NCBI RefSeq assembly: GCF_000967965.1
Contig: NZ_LACC01000011.1
Coordinates: 472,846-536,845, forward strand
Direction of reading: 5' to 3'
Source of the DNA: Pseudomonas fluorescens
GTDB lineage: Bacteria > Pseudomonadota > Gammaproteobacteria > Pseudomonadales > Pseudomonadaceae
Length of the DNA stretch: 64,000 nt
Shown piece after piece: positions 16,352 to 25,351 of this stretch (position 1 is its first letter; every line of letters begins with the position of its first letter). The notes under the pieces were generated by a model that saw only the letters and a list, made by a program, of their open reading frames with translations, was not told where the DNA came from and made no database searches. The position numbers were made by a program, and so were the translations under genes.

Positions 16352-17478
16352 GCCACGCTCTCCGCTTTTTCTAGCACCGGCCTGGCAACCTTGCGCCGCA
16401 CCACCCACAGGTAGACTCCGCTGCCGAGCACGATGATGGTCAGCACATCCAGGGTCGCCCAGAGGATCTTCATCGGCATGCCGCCGTAGTCACCGAAGTG
16501 CAGTGGCTGCGACATGCCCATGGCGTCCATGTACCACGGTCGTTCGGCCACGGCGGTGACTTGCAGGGTGCTGGCGTCGATCAGTACCGGCGTCAGCAGG
16601 TGCGAAGTCAGGTGCGTGCTGCCTTTCATGAACACCGCGTAATGGTGCTCACTTGAAAAACGCGTGCCTGGGAAGGCGATGAAGTCCGGCTGCATGCCCG
16701 GCGCGACATCCTTGGCGATATCGAGCAAACGGGTCGCGGGCGCTCGTTGCGTCAGCGGTGGCGCATCGCGGTACGGCGCGACCATCGCGCTCAGGCTGTC
16801 GTTGCGCCAGGCGGCGATGATCAGGTCGGCGCAGGCACTGATCACACCTGTCACGCCGACCACCAAGGCCCAGGTCAGCGTCACCACGCCGATCAGGTTA
16901 TGCAGGTCGAGCCAGCGCAGGCGGGTGGATTTGTCCTGACGCACGGTGGCGAATTTCAAGCGACGCGTGAACGGCAGGTACAGCACCGTGCCGGAAACGA
17001 TCGCTACTACGAACAGAATCCCCATGAACGCCAGCAACAACTTGCCCGGCAGCCCGGCAAACATGTCCACGTGCAGGCGCAGCATGACCATCATGAAACC
17101 GCCGTTGGCCGATGGCGTCTCCAGCGCTTCGCCGGTACGGGCGTCGAGCATGAAGGTGTGGGACGAGTTCGGCTCCGTGCCCGCGGTCGCGGCCATGATG
17201 GTCAGCACCGCGTTGGGCTCATCGTCCTCAAAGCCAAAATACTGCATGACTTCACCGGGGCGATGCTTCTCGGCGGCTTCCACCAACTGCTGCAAATTCA
17301 GGCGCGGGGTGTCTGCCGGCATTGCCTTCACTTCAGGCGCATCGCCCAGCAAGTGGTCGATCTCGTGGTGAAAGATCAACGGCAGGCCAGTCAGTGCCAG
17401 CAGCAACAGGAACACGGTACAAATCAGGCTGGTCCAGGTATGAGCAGCGGACCAGCGGCGAATTGTTTTACTTTTCAT
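16348..17478 (-). CDS. PepSY-associated TM-helix protein of the siderophore cluster
   Basis: 376 aa from ATG 17478 (MKSKTIRRWSAAHTWTSL), preceded by GAAGG; the frame extends to 17529 without a better start. It has four TM segments (about 17-37, 138-160, 186-210 and 345-370) and PepSY domains between (VEAAEKHRPGEVMQYFGFED; TTGEALET-like AR-T-GEALETP). Proteins of this kind accompany TonB siderophore receptors and are proposed to reduce or release ferric siderophores in the periplasm. It sits 72 bases after the receptor gene and is probably co-transcribed. Confidence 0.85.
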   Translation of the reverse strand: MKSKTIRRWSAAHTWTSLICTVFLLLLALTGLPLIFHHEIDHLLGDAPEVKAMPADTPRLNLQQLVEAAEKHRPGEVMQYFGFEDDEPNAVLTIMAATAGTEPNSSHTFMLDARTGEALETPSANGGFMMVMLRLHVDMFAGLPGKLLLAFMGILFVVAIVSGTVLYLPFTRRLKFATVRQDKSTRLRWLDLHNLIGVVTLTWALVVGVTGVISACADLIIAAWRNDSLSAMVAPYRDAPPLTQRAPATRLLDIAKDVAPGMQPDFIAFPGTRFSSEHHYAVFMKGSTHLTSHLLTPVLIDASTLQVTAVAERPWYMDAMGMSQPLHFGDYGGMPMKILWATLDVLTIIVLGSGVYLWVVRRKVARPVLEKAESVA

Positions 17479-17550
17479 TTCATAGCCTTCAGAAAAACCA
17501 AAGCCGCCCACGAAGGACGGCCTGGTCATTGGGCGTGTCAGCTCAGAGCG

Positions 17551-19995
17551 TTACCACTTGTAGGTTGCACTTGCGACGACACTGCGCTGGTCGCCGTAGT
17601 AGCAGTAGAAGCTGTCGCAAGTCGAGATGTAGTCCTTGTCGAACAGGTTGGTGGCGTTAACGGCCAGCGAAGCGCCTTTGAGGCTGTTGTCCAGGCGACC
17701 GAGGTCGTAGTGAACCACTGCGTCGAACACCGTGTAGGCGCCGGCCTTGCCCAGCAAGGTGTTGGCCTGGTCGCCATAGGTATTGCCGGTATAGCGCGCA
17801 CCAGCACCGATGCCAAACCCATCCAGCACGCCGTTGTGCCAGGTGTAGTCGCCCCACACCGACGCTTGCTGGTTTGGCATCAGTTGCAGGCGATTGCCCT
17901 TGTAGATGCCCTCTTGCACTTCGGATTTGGCCAGGGTGTAGGCGGCGGTGACCTTGAGGTTTTCGGTCACGTCGGAAACGGCTTCCAGTTCCAGGCCTTT
18001 GACTTTCACTTCGCCGGTCTGGCTGGTGACTGTCACATTGCCCACGTTGTTGGTGACGGAAACGTTTTTCTGGGTCAGGTCATACACAGCCGCCGTCAGC
18101 AGGGTGTTGCTGCCCGGTGGCTGGTACTTGATCCCCAGTTCCCACTGCTTGCCTTCGGTCGGCTTGAACGACTCGGTCGGCGAGGCGACGGCATTGCTGG
18201 TCGGCTGGAACGATTCGGCGTAGGACAGGTAGGGCACGAAGCCCGAGTCGAACACGTAGCTGATCGCCGCGTTGCCGCTGAAGTTCTTGTCGCGTTCAGT
18301 GTTGGTGGCATCGCCCTTGTTGAAGAACTTGGTACCGGTGTGGACCCAGTCTTCACGGCCGCCGAGGGTCAGGCGCCATTGGTCGAGGGCCATCTGGTCC
18401 TGGATGTACAGGCCGGTCTGCTGGGTCTTCTGTTCGTAGTCATAGAAGGCTGTGGAGCGTGCCGGACGGGTGATCGGCAAGCCATAGACCGGGTCGTTGA
18501 CATTGATGCCCGGCGCAGTGCCGAAGATCGAGAGGTAGTTGGTGGTGTTGCGTTGGTGGTCCAGGCCGATCAGCAGGGTGTGACTGACGTCGCCTGTGAC
18601 GAAGTCGCCCTGGAAGTTGTTGTCCACGGCGAATTGGGCGATGTCTTCGTCGACATTGGTGGTGCCACGGCCGGTGTTGCCTTGATCGTCGACGACAAAC
18701 CCGAACTCGGCAAACTCAGGGTTGTAGCTGTTGACGGTCACGGCCTGGAACGACAGCTCCGACTTGGTGTAGCGCAGGTTCTGCCGGAACTGCCAGACAT
18801 CGTTCAGGCGGTGTTCGAAGGCATAACCCAGCGCGTAGTAGGTGCGGTCGTAGAAGTCGTAGTTCGGATCACCCAGGTTCTTGTGGTGGGAGATATCGCC
18901 GAACGGCATGTCGATCTTGGTACCCTGGATCGGATAGAACTGACTGGTGATACCGGTATCGTCACGGGTGAATTGCGTGAGCAGGGTGAACCTGGTGTCG
19001 TCGTCGATGTTCCAGGTCAGGCTTGGTGCAATGTTGTAGCGCTTGTCATCGATGTGGTCGATGGGCGTGCCGCCGTCGCGCAGTACGCCGCTGAGGCTAT
19101 ACAGGAACTGGCCTTCGTCGTCGATTTTGCCGGTGCTGGCGAAGTTGATCTGACGATGATTGTCGCTGCCGTATTGCAGTTGGATCTCGCTGCTGGCTTC
19201 AGCGCTTGGGCGGCGGCTGACCATGTCCAGCAGGCCGCCCGGCGGTGTCTGGCCGTACACCGAGGAGGCCGGTCCGCGAAGCAGCGCCAGGCGGTCGAGG
19301 TTCCAGGTTTCCTGTTTCGGGTTGGAGTACACGCCTTTTGGCAGTGGCAGGCCGTCGAGGAATTGAGTCGGCTCGAAACCCCGCACGCGCAACCAGTCGG
19401 CGCGGGTGTCGCTGCCGAAGCTGCTGGAGGTGATGCCCGGCAAGTAGCGCACGGCATCGTCGAGGGTGTGCGCGTTGCGGTCGTCCATCTGCTCACGAGT
19501 GACGACCGAAATCGAACGCGGCGCCTCGACCAGGGCGGTGTCGGTCTTGGTGCCGGCGGCGGTGCGCTTGGCCAGGTAGCCCTGTACCGGGCCCCAGGCG
19601 CTTTCAGTGTCTTGCACGCCGATCACGCTGGTCGCCGGCAGGTCCATCACACCCTCGGGCACGGCCACCAGGGTGTAGGTGCCTACACTGCTCTGCTCCA
19701 GTTGCAGGCCGGTGCCACGCAGAGCTTCGCGCAGGGCGCCGGCTGCGTCGAACTGGCCTTTGACCGGCGCCGAGGTCTTGCCCGCCGCCAGGGACGGATT
19801 CAGCGAGAGTGCCAAACCGGCCTGGCTGGCGATCTGGTTCAGGGTGTTGGTCAGTGGCGCAGCCGGCAGGTTGTAGGCGCGGACGCTGGATGCTTGTTCA
19901 GCGGCGACCAGTTGGCTGCTGGCCAACGGGGTGCAAAGGGCAATGGCGACCGTCAGCAAACTGCGGCGCAACAGGGAGTCTAGCGAACGAGGCAT
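17551..19995 (-). CDS. fiuA: TonB-dependent siderophore receptor with signalling (STN) domain, FiuA-like
   Basis: 814 aa from ATG 19995 (MPRSLDSLLRRSLL); the extra eight codons upstream are disregarded. Order of parts: signal peptide to AAE (about residue 32), secretin/TonB short N-terminal signalling domain (about 40-110; AAPLTNTLNQIASQAGLALSL), TonB-box region near 120, plug (VTREQMDDRNAHTLDDAVRYLPG, LRGPASSVYGQTPPGGLLDMVSRRP), 22-strand barrel ending in aromatic SATYKW. A cysteine pair late in the barrel (STCDSFYCYY) recalls FhuA/FiuA/FoxA hydroxamate receptors. With adjacent sigma and anti-sigma genes this matches the ferrichrome fiu locus; ferrioxamine specificity is the main alternative. 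Confidence 0.85.
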   Translation of the reverse strand: MPRSLDSLLRRSLLTVAIALCTPLASSQLVAAEQASSVRAYNLPAAPLTNTLNQIASQAGLALSLNPSLAAGKTSAPVKGQFDAAGALREALRGTGLQLEQSSVGTYTLVAVPEGVMDLPATSVIGVQDTESAWGPVQGYLAKRTAAGTKTDTALVEAPRSISVVTREQMDDRNAHTLDDAVRYLPGITSSSFGSDTRADWLRVRGFEPTQFLDGLPLPKGVYSNPKQETWNLDRLALLRGPASSVYGQTPPGGLLDMVSRRPSAEASSEIQLQYGSDNHRQINFASTGKIDDEGQFLYSLSGVLRDGGTPIDHIDDKRYNIAPSLTWNIDDDTRFTLLTQFTRDDTGITSQFYPIQGTKIDMPFGDISHHKNLGDPNYDFYDRTYYALGYAFEHRLNDVWQFRQNLRYTKSELSFQAVTVNSYNPEFAEFGFVVDDQGNTGRGTTNVDEDIAQFAVDNNFQGDFVTGDVSHTLLIGLDHQRNTTNYLSIFGTAPGINVNDPVYGLPITRPARSTAFYDYEQKTQQTGLYIQDQMALDQWRLTLGGREDWVHTGTKFFNKGDATNTERDKNFSGNAAISYVFDSGFVPYLSYAESFQPTSNAVASPTESFKPTEGKQWELGIKYQPPGSNTLLTAAVYDLTQKNVSVTNNVGNVTVTSQTGEVKVKGLELEAVSDVTENLKVTAAYTLAKSEVQEGIYKGNRLQLMPNQQASVWGDYTWHNGVLDGFGIGAGARYTGNTYGDQANTLLGKAGAYTVFDAVVHYDLGRLDNSLKGASLAVNATNLFDKDYISTCDSFYCYYGDQRSVVASATYKW

Positions 19996-20127
19996 ACAGC
20001 GGCTCCTGAATGGAAACATTTCTCAATTGCCTATGTGCCGAACGAAAATCAAAAAGTGATAGGGCTGGATGAAAATAATTTCGATTCAGTAATTCAATTG
20101 GCATCGAGGAACTTCAGGCATGCGCAT

Positions 20128-20265
20128 TTAGTGGCGAGGGGGCTTGTCGGATCGCCGCACCGTCCCGTCCGGCTGCGAAGCAGTCGTAAAATCAGCCAAA
20201 GCGGTTTAACTGGAAAATGCGGGGCCGCTTCGCGACCCAGCGGGAGCAAGCTCCCTCGCCACAAG
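20128..20265. repeat. Type 2 palindromic repeat, second copy
   Basis: Same family as 2757-2889: gtggcgagggggcttg at the left, caagctccctcgccac at the right, with the inner ggctgcgaagcagtcgtaaaa shared exactly. It separates the anti-sigma gene from the receptor gene inside the fiu cluster. Confidence 0.8.
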
Positions 20266-20280
20266 GAGCTATGTGCGGGT

Positions 20281-21255
20281 TCAGGGCTTGGTATCGGCCT
20301 TGGCCACGACCTTTACCCACCATGGCGTGTGCTGTTCGATCTGCACCGGCAGGGTTGGCAGCAGGGCGTTGAGTGCCAGGTCGGTGTCGCGCAGCGGGAA
20401 GCTGCCAGTGATGCGCAGGTCGGCCACTTCCGGTGCGACCCCGACGTATCCGTTTCGATAGCGGCCGATTTCATGCACCAGATCTTCCAGCCGCGTGTTG
20501 TCCACCACCAGCATGCCGCGGGTCCAGGCATCTGCGCCGAGGCTGACGGCCAGAACCGGGCCCAGGCCGTTGTTGCGGATCAGCACCTGTTGGCCTTCGC
20601 GCAGAATCTGTTCGTCAGGGTTGGACTCAGGGTGAACCGCCACCGCCGACTGCAATACGCTCAAGCGCGTTCCATCTTCCTCGCGCTTGACCAGAAACCG
20701 CGTACCCAGCGTGCGCATGCTGCCTTCGCGGGTTTCGACGATGAACGGCCGGGGATCGCCATGGCCGGTTTCAACCAGAATTTCGCCTTCCTGCAGCACG
20801 ATGCGCCGCTGCTTTTCATCGAAACGCACATCCAGCGCGCTGTGGGTGTTGAGATGGACCAGCGTGCCGTCAGCCAGGCGCAGGGTGCGCTGCTCGCCAA
20901 CGGCGGTGCGCTGGTCGGCCAGCCAATAGTCGATCGGCAGGTAACGATCCCCGGCGAACAGGGCCAGGCCGATCACTGCAACGATGCTGGCGACACCGTT
21001 ACCAAGCTTGCGCACTCGCCGGCGAATACCTTCGCGCGATTGCAGCAAGGCCGTGCGGGCCGGGCCGCTGGCCACGCTGAAATGCTGGTCGAGCATACCC
21101 AGCTGGCGCCAGGCGCGGGCGTGCTCTTCGTGGGCCGCGTGCCACTTGGCGAATTCTTCGCGCTCTACCGGGTTGGCGGAGTCCATGGACAACTGCCAGG
21201 CAATCGCCGCGTCCAGCACGCTGGCCGATACCGGTTTGGAACTGACCGGGTTCAT
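20281..21255 (-). CDS. fiuR: FecR-type anti-sigma factor of the siderophore receptor
   Basis: 324-aa inner-membrane regulator. The N-terminal cytoplasmic DUF4880 region (AIAWQLSMDSANPVEREEFAKW, about 12-75) would hold the sigma factor. One TM segment is at about 85-105 (VASIVAVIGLALFAGDRY), and the periplasmic FecR domain follows (GEQRTLRLADGTLVHLNTHSAL, LQEGEILVETG). It reads the STN domain of the receptor. ATG overlaps the sigma stop by 4 bases (ATGA), so the pair is translationally coupled. Confidence 0.9.
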   Translation of the reverse strand: MNPVSSKPVSASVLDAAIAWQLSMDSANPVEREEFAKWHAAHEEHARAWRQLGMLDQHFSVASGPARTALLQSREGIRRRVRKLGNGVASIVAVIGLALFAGDRYLPIDYWLADQRTAVGEQRTLRLADGTLVHLNTHSALDVRFDEKQRRIVLQEGEILVETGHGDPRPFIVETREGSMRTLGTRFLVKREEDGTRLSVLQSAVAVHPESNPDEQILREGQQVLIRNNGLGPVLAVSLGADAWTRGMLVVDNTRLEDLVHEIGRYRNGYVGVAPEVADLRITGSFPLRDTDLALNALLPTLPVQIEQHTPWWVKVVAKADTKP

Positions 21256-21770
21256 GTCGGCTCACCATACAGCGCGATATAGCACTGGCGGATGCCTTGG
21301 GCCAGGTACTGGCGCACCCGCGGCACCGAAACCCCCAGGCGCTCGGCGATGTCTGCGTGGCCGAGGCCGTCGAGACGGTTGTAGAGGAACGCCGCCCGGG
21401 CCTTGCTGGAAAGCTTGCCGAGCAAACGGTCGATGTTTTTCAGGTCTTCGAGGATCATTTGCTGTTCTTCCGCCGACGGTTGCTCGGCTTCGGGAATCAG
21501 CATCAGCTCGGTGAGGTAAGCCTGTTCCAGCGCGGCGCGACGGAAATAATCGAACAGCAGGCCCTTGGCGATCGCCACCAGAAACGCCCGCGGCTCGCGC
21601 GGGACCTTCAGTTCCTCACGGCCCAGCAAACGCACGAAAGTGTCCTGGCTCAGGTCTTCGGCCCGCTGCGGGCAGGCGACGTTGCGTCGAAGCCAGGCCA
21701 ATAGCCAACCGCGATGGTCGCGATATAACGCACCGACGAGCTCACTTTGAGGGCTTGGAACTGACGACAC
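21252..21770 (-). CDS. fiuI: ECF sigma factor, iron-starvation (FecI) type
   Basis: 172 aa. Sigma region 2 (LVGALYRDHRGWLLAWLRRNVACPQRAEDLSQDTFVRLL) and region 4 helix-turn-helix (GLGHADIAERLGVSVPRVRQYLAQGIRQC) fill the protein, with only a short linker, as in Group 5 iron-starvation sigmas. It would direct transcription of the receptor operon after a surface signal from the ferric siderophore. A Fur-box-like site lies 26-49 bases before the start. Confidence 0.9.
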   Translation of the reverse strand: MSSVPSPQSELVGALYRDHRGWLLAWLRRNVACPQRAEDLSQDTFVRLLGREELKVPREPRAFLVAIAKGLLFDYFRRAALEQAYLTELMLIPEAEQPSAEEQQMILEDLKNIDRLLGKLSSKARAAFLYNRLDGLGHADIAERLGVSVPRVRQYLAQGIRQCYIALYGEPT

Positions 21771-21795
21771 GCCGCATCACCGATTGGGAAATATT

Positions 21796-21819
21796 AACTA
21801 ACGAGAATAGTTCGCGATT
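21796..21819 (-). promoter_or_regulatory. Candidate Fur box upstream of the ECF sigma gene
   Basis: The stretch AACTAACGAGAATAGTTCGC contains CGAGAATAGTTCGCG, which matches about 10 of 15 positions of the TGATAATnATTATCA Fur core. The location directly before an iron-starvation sigma gene supports it; the match itself is moderate. Confidence 0.45.
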
Positions 21820-21879
21820 GTGGCAGAGGCGAGGGAGGTAAGCAATTGGCGTTGGTCGGGTGGGAACTTGGCGACGGCC

Positions 21880-21911
21880 CCTGTAGGCGCGAGCAGGCTC
21901 GCTCCTACAGT
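21880..21911. repeat. Single REP palindrome
   Basis: One REP core only (ctgtaggcgcgagcaggctcgctcctacag), itself a near-perfect hairpin, without an inverted partner. Confidence 0.8.
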
Positions 21912-21924
21912 GATTGCTTATAGG

Positions 21925-22632
21925 TCAGAAGGACGGCGCCTGCTGCCGGCGCTTCCACTGATTCAAGCGCTGTTGCAGATTCAACGGGCTATGAATCTGT
22001 TGCTGTCGCGCACGGCTGAACAGGATCAGGATCAGTTCGGCGGTGGCCAGGGCATCGGCGCTGGCGTGGTGGCGCTCGAAGACTTCGAGCTTGAACCAGT
22101 CGATCCAATCGTCCAGCCCGGCCTCGCGAATGTGCGCCTGGGGGCATAGCAGCGGCGCAATGTCCGCCACATCCAGAAACGGATGCTGCAATTTGAAACC
22201 CAGGTGATCTTTCAATGCACGGCCGAGCATGTGCTGGTCAAACGGCGCGTGAAAGGCCAGCACCGGACTGTCCCCGATGTACTCCATCAGGTCGAGCAAT
22301 GCTTCTGTCGGTTCGCTGCCCGCCGCAATGGCGCTGGGGCCAATGCCATGGATCAGCACGCTGGGGCCGAGTTTCACTTGCGGATATTGCAGGGTGCGTT
22401 CGAACTGCTGGCGAAAGTCGATGGCCCCGTCCTCGATCACCACCGCGCCGATGGACAACACGTGGTCCTTGCTCAGGTTCAAGCCGGTGGTTTCCAGGTC
22501 GAGCACCACCCAGCGTTGCTCGCGCAGGCTGCACTGCGCCAGGTCGGCAGCCGTCGGTAATTGCTCCAGTCGATGTTGCAAGTGAGCTGGGAGGGTGGGG
22601 CTCGGCGGACGCAGCCACGAAAACAGGCTCAT
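21925..22632 (-). CDS. DEDDh 3'-5' exonuclease (DnaQ-like)
   Basis: 235-aa exonuclease of the DNA polymerase III epsilon superfamily. Exo I is VVLDLETTGLNLSKD (Asp and Glu), Exo II is in AFHAPFDQHML, and Exo III is RHHASADALATAELI, with the His of the DEDDh subclass. It lacks a polymerase-binding tail. It overlaps the upstream DUF294/CBS gene by 4 bases, and this pairing recurs in Pseudomonas and relatives. The nucleic acid substrate is not known. Confidence 0.88.
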   Translation of the reverse strand: MSLFSWLRPPSPTLPAHLQHRLEQLPTAADLAQCSLREQRWVVLDLETTGLNLSKDHVLSIGAVVIEDGAIDFRQQFERTLQYPQVKLGPSVLIHGIGPSAIAAGSEPTEALLDLMEYIGDSPVLAFHAPFDQHMLGRALKDHLGFKLQHPFLDVADIAPLLCPQAHIREAGLDDWIDWFKLEVFERHHASADALATAELILILFSRARQQQIHSPLNLQQRLNQWKRRQQAPSF

Positions 22633-24614
22633 AACTGATACCGCAAGGCCAGGCTGCTTTGCAGGCGTTGTGCCTGGCGCAGGGACTCACGCAGGATGCG
22701 TCGGTCCAGATGATTGAGGCTGTCGGGATCGACCCGATTCGAATAGGGAAAATTCTCCCGGGTCTGTAGTTGGTGCTGCTGCATGCGGGTCTGCTGGATG
22801 AAGTGATAGGCCTCTTCGTACGCGGCGCCGTCCAGGGGATCGATGACCTCCTTGTCGACCAACTGGCGAAAACGCTCCAGCGTGTTGTTCGCTTCGATAC
22901 CGTGGACCAGGGCCAGTAACCGGGCGCCGTCGACAAAGGGTGCCAGGCCCTGGATCTTCAGGTCCAGGGTGGCCTTCTCGCCATTTTTGCGCGCCAGCAC
23001 GAACTCGCGGAAACGCCCTACGGGCGGGCGATTGCGCAGCGCATTCTCGGCCATCATGCGCTGGAACAAACGGTTGTCGCCGACCTGATCGAGAATGCCC
23101 CGACGCAACTGCTCGCAGCCTTGCTCGCTGCCCCAGACCACGCGTAAATCGAAATAGATGCTCGAGCCCAGCAGGTTCTCCGGGGTTGCCTCGCGGATAA
23201 ACGCCGCAAAGCGCCGCGCCCATTCGGCCCGGGACAGGCACAGCTCGGGGTTGCCGGCCATGATATTGCCCTTGCACAAAGTGAAGCCGCACAGCGCCAG
23301 GCTCTGGTTGATCTGCTGGGCGATGGGCAACAGCTTGCCGCGAATCTCGGCGGCATGGGCCGCATCCCTGGCTTCGAACAGAATGCCGTTGTCCTGATCG
23401 GTGTGCAGGGTCTGCTCGCGCCGGCCTTCACTGCCGAAACACAGCCAGCTGAACGGCACGCCGGGGTCGCCTTTTTCGGCGAGGGTCAGTTCGATCACCC
23501 GGCACACGGTGTGGTCGTTGAGCAAGGTGATGATGTGGGTGATCTGCGTCGAAGACGCGCCGTGGGCCAGCATGCGCTCGACCAGTTGACCGATTTCGCC
23601 CCGCAGCGCCACCAGGTTTTCCACTTTCTGGGCATTGCGGATAGTGCGCGCCAGGTGCACCAGGTCGACCCGTTGCAGGGAAAACAGGTCGCGCTCGGAA
23701 ACCACGCCGCACAAGCGCTGGTCCTTGACCAGGCAGACGTGGGCGATGTGACGCTCAGTCATGGCAATCGCCGCGTCGAAAGCACTGTGATCCGGCGACA
23801 GGAAAAACGGTGCCCGGGTCATGTGTCCTTCGATGGCCTCGTTGAAATCACTGCTGCCGTTGGCCACGGTCTGGCGCAGGTCGCGCAGGGTGAAAATCCC
23901 CAGTGGCGCCTTGAGTTCATCGACCACCACGATGCTGCCGACTTGCTGTTCATGCATCAACGTCACGGCTTCGCGCAACGGCGTCTGCGGGCTGCACGTT
24001 ACCGGGTGGCGCATGGCCAATTCGCCCAGTCGGGTATTGAGCGAATATTGGGTGCCCAGGGTTTCCACGGCTTTTTGCTGCACTTGCTGGTTGACCTGAT
24101 CCAGCAGGCTGCTGACGCAGCGCAGGGCGAAGTTGCGGAAGGTGTCCGATAGCGAAAACAGGCGGATGAATGCCGGTTTGTTCAGTTGCAGGCAGAAGGT
24201 GTCTTCGCCGGCCAGGTGCTCGGTGCGGGTCGCCCGTTCGCCCAGTAACGCTGCGAGGGGAAAACATTCGCCAGTGGTGATTTCGAAGACGGTTTCGGTG
24301 CCACCGTTTGCCGTATGTGGACGCTCACCCACGACTCGGCCTTGCTTGACGATATAGAAGTGCTCGACCGGGCCGTCGGCGGGTTTGATGATGCTCTCGC
24401 CGGGGGCGTAAAAACGCAGCTGACATTGCTCGACCAGATACGCCAGGTGAGCGTGTTCCATCTGGTTGAAGGGCGGGAAACGCTGAAGGAATTGCAACGT
24501 ACCCTGGATGTTCTGCAACACCGCGGTTTTCCCTGCCTGTGTGAAGGCGTCCGCTTTACTCATAACCATTACCGCAGTCTTTTTTGAATTGTTGTAGTCG
24601 GATGACCCGGACAT
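22629..24614 (-). CDS. Cyclic-nucleotide-binding/CBS/DUF294 nucleotidyltransferase-like protein
   Basis: Soluble 661-aa multi-domain protein: a CNMP-binding-like domain (about 45-165; FYIVKQGRVVGERP), two CBS motifs (about 195-320; HPVTCSPQTPLREAVTLMHEQQVGSIVVVDE), then a DUF294 nucleotidyltransferase core (WLCFGSEGRREQTLHTDQDNGILF, with the GS and DxD-like residues) and a helical C-terminal part. This layout resembles GlnD-like uridylyltransferase relatives; the target is unknown. ATG 24614 has a good AGGGG site six bases upstream. ATG 24563 (MSKADAFTQ) is the start commonly annotated in relatives, as I recall. Coupled to the exonuclease. Confidence 0.87.
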   Translation of the reverse strand: MSGSSDYNNSKKTAVMVMSKADAFTQAGKTAVLQNIQGTLQFLQRFPPFNQMEHAHLAYLVEQCQLRFYAPGESIIKPADGPVEHFYIVKQGRVVGERPHTANGGTETVFEITTGECFPLAALLGERATRTEHLAGEDTFCLQLNKPAFIRLFSLSDTFRNFALRCVSSLLDQVNQQVQQKAVETLGTQYSLNTRLGELAMRHPVTCSPQTPLREAVTLMHEQQVGSIVVVDELKAPLGIFTLRDLRQTVANGSSDFNEAIEGHMTRAPFFLSPDHSAFDAAIAMTERHIAHVCLVKDQRLCGVVSERDLFSLQRVDLVHLARTIRNAQKVENLVALRGEIGQLVERMLAHGASSTQITHIITLLNDHTVCRVIELTLAEKGDPGVPFSWLCFGSEGRREQTLHTDQDNGILFEARDAAHAAEIRGKLLPIAQQINQSLALCGFTLCKGNIMAGNPELCLSRAEWARRFAAFIREATPENLLGSSIYFDLRVVWGSEQGCEQLRRGILDQVGDNRLFQRMMAENALRNRPPVGRFREFVLARKNGEKATLDLKIQGLAPFVDGARLLALVHGIEANNTLERFRQLVDKEVIDPLDGAAYEEAYHFIQQTRMQQHQLQTRENFPYSNRVDPDSLNHLDRRILRESLRQAQRLQSSLALRYQL

Positions 24615-24822
24615 GGTCGACCCCTGTGGCCGGGGTGCCCATTGGACGTAAGTCTAGGTAGGCAGTTCGCACCCTGAAGTGTCGGAAGAAGCCTACGCAA
24701 GTGTGCGAAAAACCTCACGGCTCCCCTATTGGAAAATCATCCGACAGAGTGCACATTGATGGTCTGCTTAGCGATGTCTCACAACTGTGCTAGGGAATTG
24801 AATTGAACATGTAGAGAAAGCC

Positions 24823-25269
24823 ATGTCCGACCACGATATTTTGAGCGACGCCGAGCGCGAAGCACTGAGTGCCGTCATGCAGGAACCTGACCTGCCACCG
24901 CAACGGGTGCTGATCGTCGACGACGATAAAGACGCCCGGGAGCTGCTGTCAGAGATCCTCGCGCTGGACGGTATTCGTTGCATGACGGCGGCCAGTGGCG
25001 AAGCGGCACTCAAGATGCTGGAAGAGAAACCTTCGATCGGACTGGTGATTACCGACCTGCGCATGGGCCACATCGATGGGCTGGACCTGATCCGACAGGT
25101 GCGCGAGTCGGTACGGGCGGCGTTGCCGGTCATCATCGTCTCGGGCGATGCCGACGTGAAAGATGCGATCGCCGCGATGCATTTGAATGTGGTGGATTTT
25201 CTGCTCAAGCCGATTGATGCCGGTAATCTGCTGGAATTGGTCAAGCGTGAGCTTGGGGTGAAGCCTTAG
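24823..25269 (+). CDS. Stand-alone receiver-domain response regulator
   Basis: 148 aa: a 25-residue N-terminal tail, then one CheY-like receiver with acidic residues D33-D35, phospho-acceptor D78 (VITDLRMGHIDG), S107 (IIVSGDAD) and K129 (LLKPI). No output domain follows, so it acts by protein contact or in a phosphorelay. No kinase gene is next to it. The last bases precede a strong terminator shared with the convergent glcB. Confidence 0.87.
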   Translation: MSDHDILSDAEREALSAVMQEPDLPPQRVLIVDDDKDARELLSEILALDGIRCMTAASGEAALKMLEEKPSIGLVITDLRMGHIDGLDLIRQVRESVRAALPVIIVSGDADVKDAIAAMHLNVVDFLLKPIDAGNLLELVKRELGVKP

Positions 25270-25296
25270 TTCAAGCCGATAAACCGAGCCGTAAAG

Positions 25297-25330
25297 AAAA
25301 AAGCCCTGATCTTTCGATCAGGGCTTTTTC
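25297..25330. terminator. Bidirectional terminator between response regulator gene and glcB
   Basis: AAGCCCTGAT-ctttcg-ATCAGGGCTT, a perfect 10-bp stem, flanked by a run of A on the left and T on the right, so it works in both directions. Confidence 0.93.
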
Positions 25331-25351
25331 ATGTCCGGCGCAGACGCTCAG

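Noticed and set aside
16747..19983. 1078-codon open frame on the plus strand opposite the siderophore receptor
   Set aside because: It is antisense to an unambiguous TonB receptor. Its composition is the mirror of a high-GC coding strand, it has no domain resemblance, and it runs through several receptor motifs.
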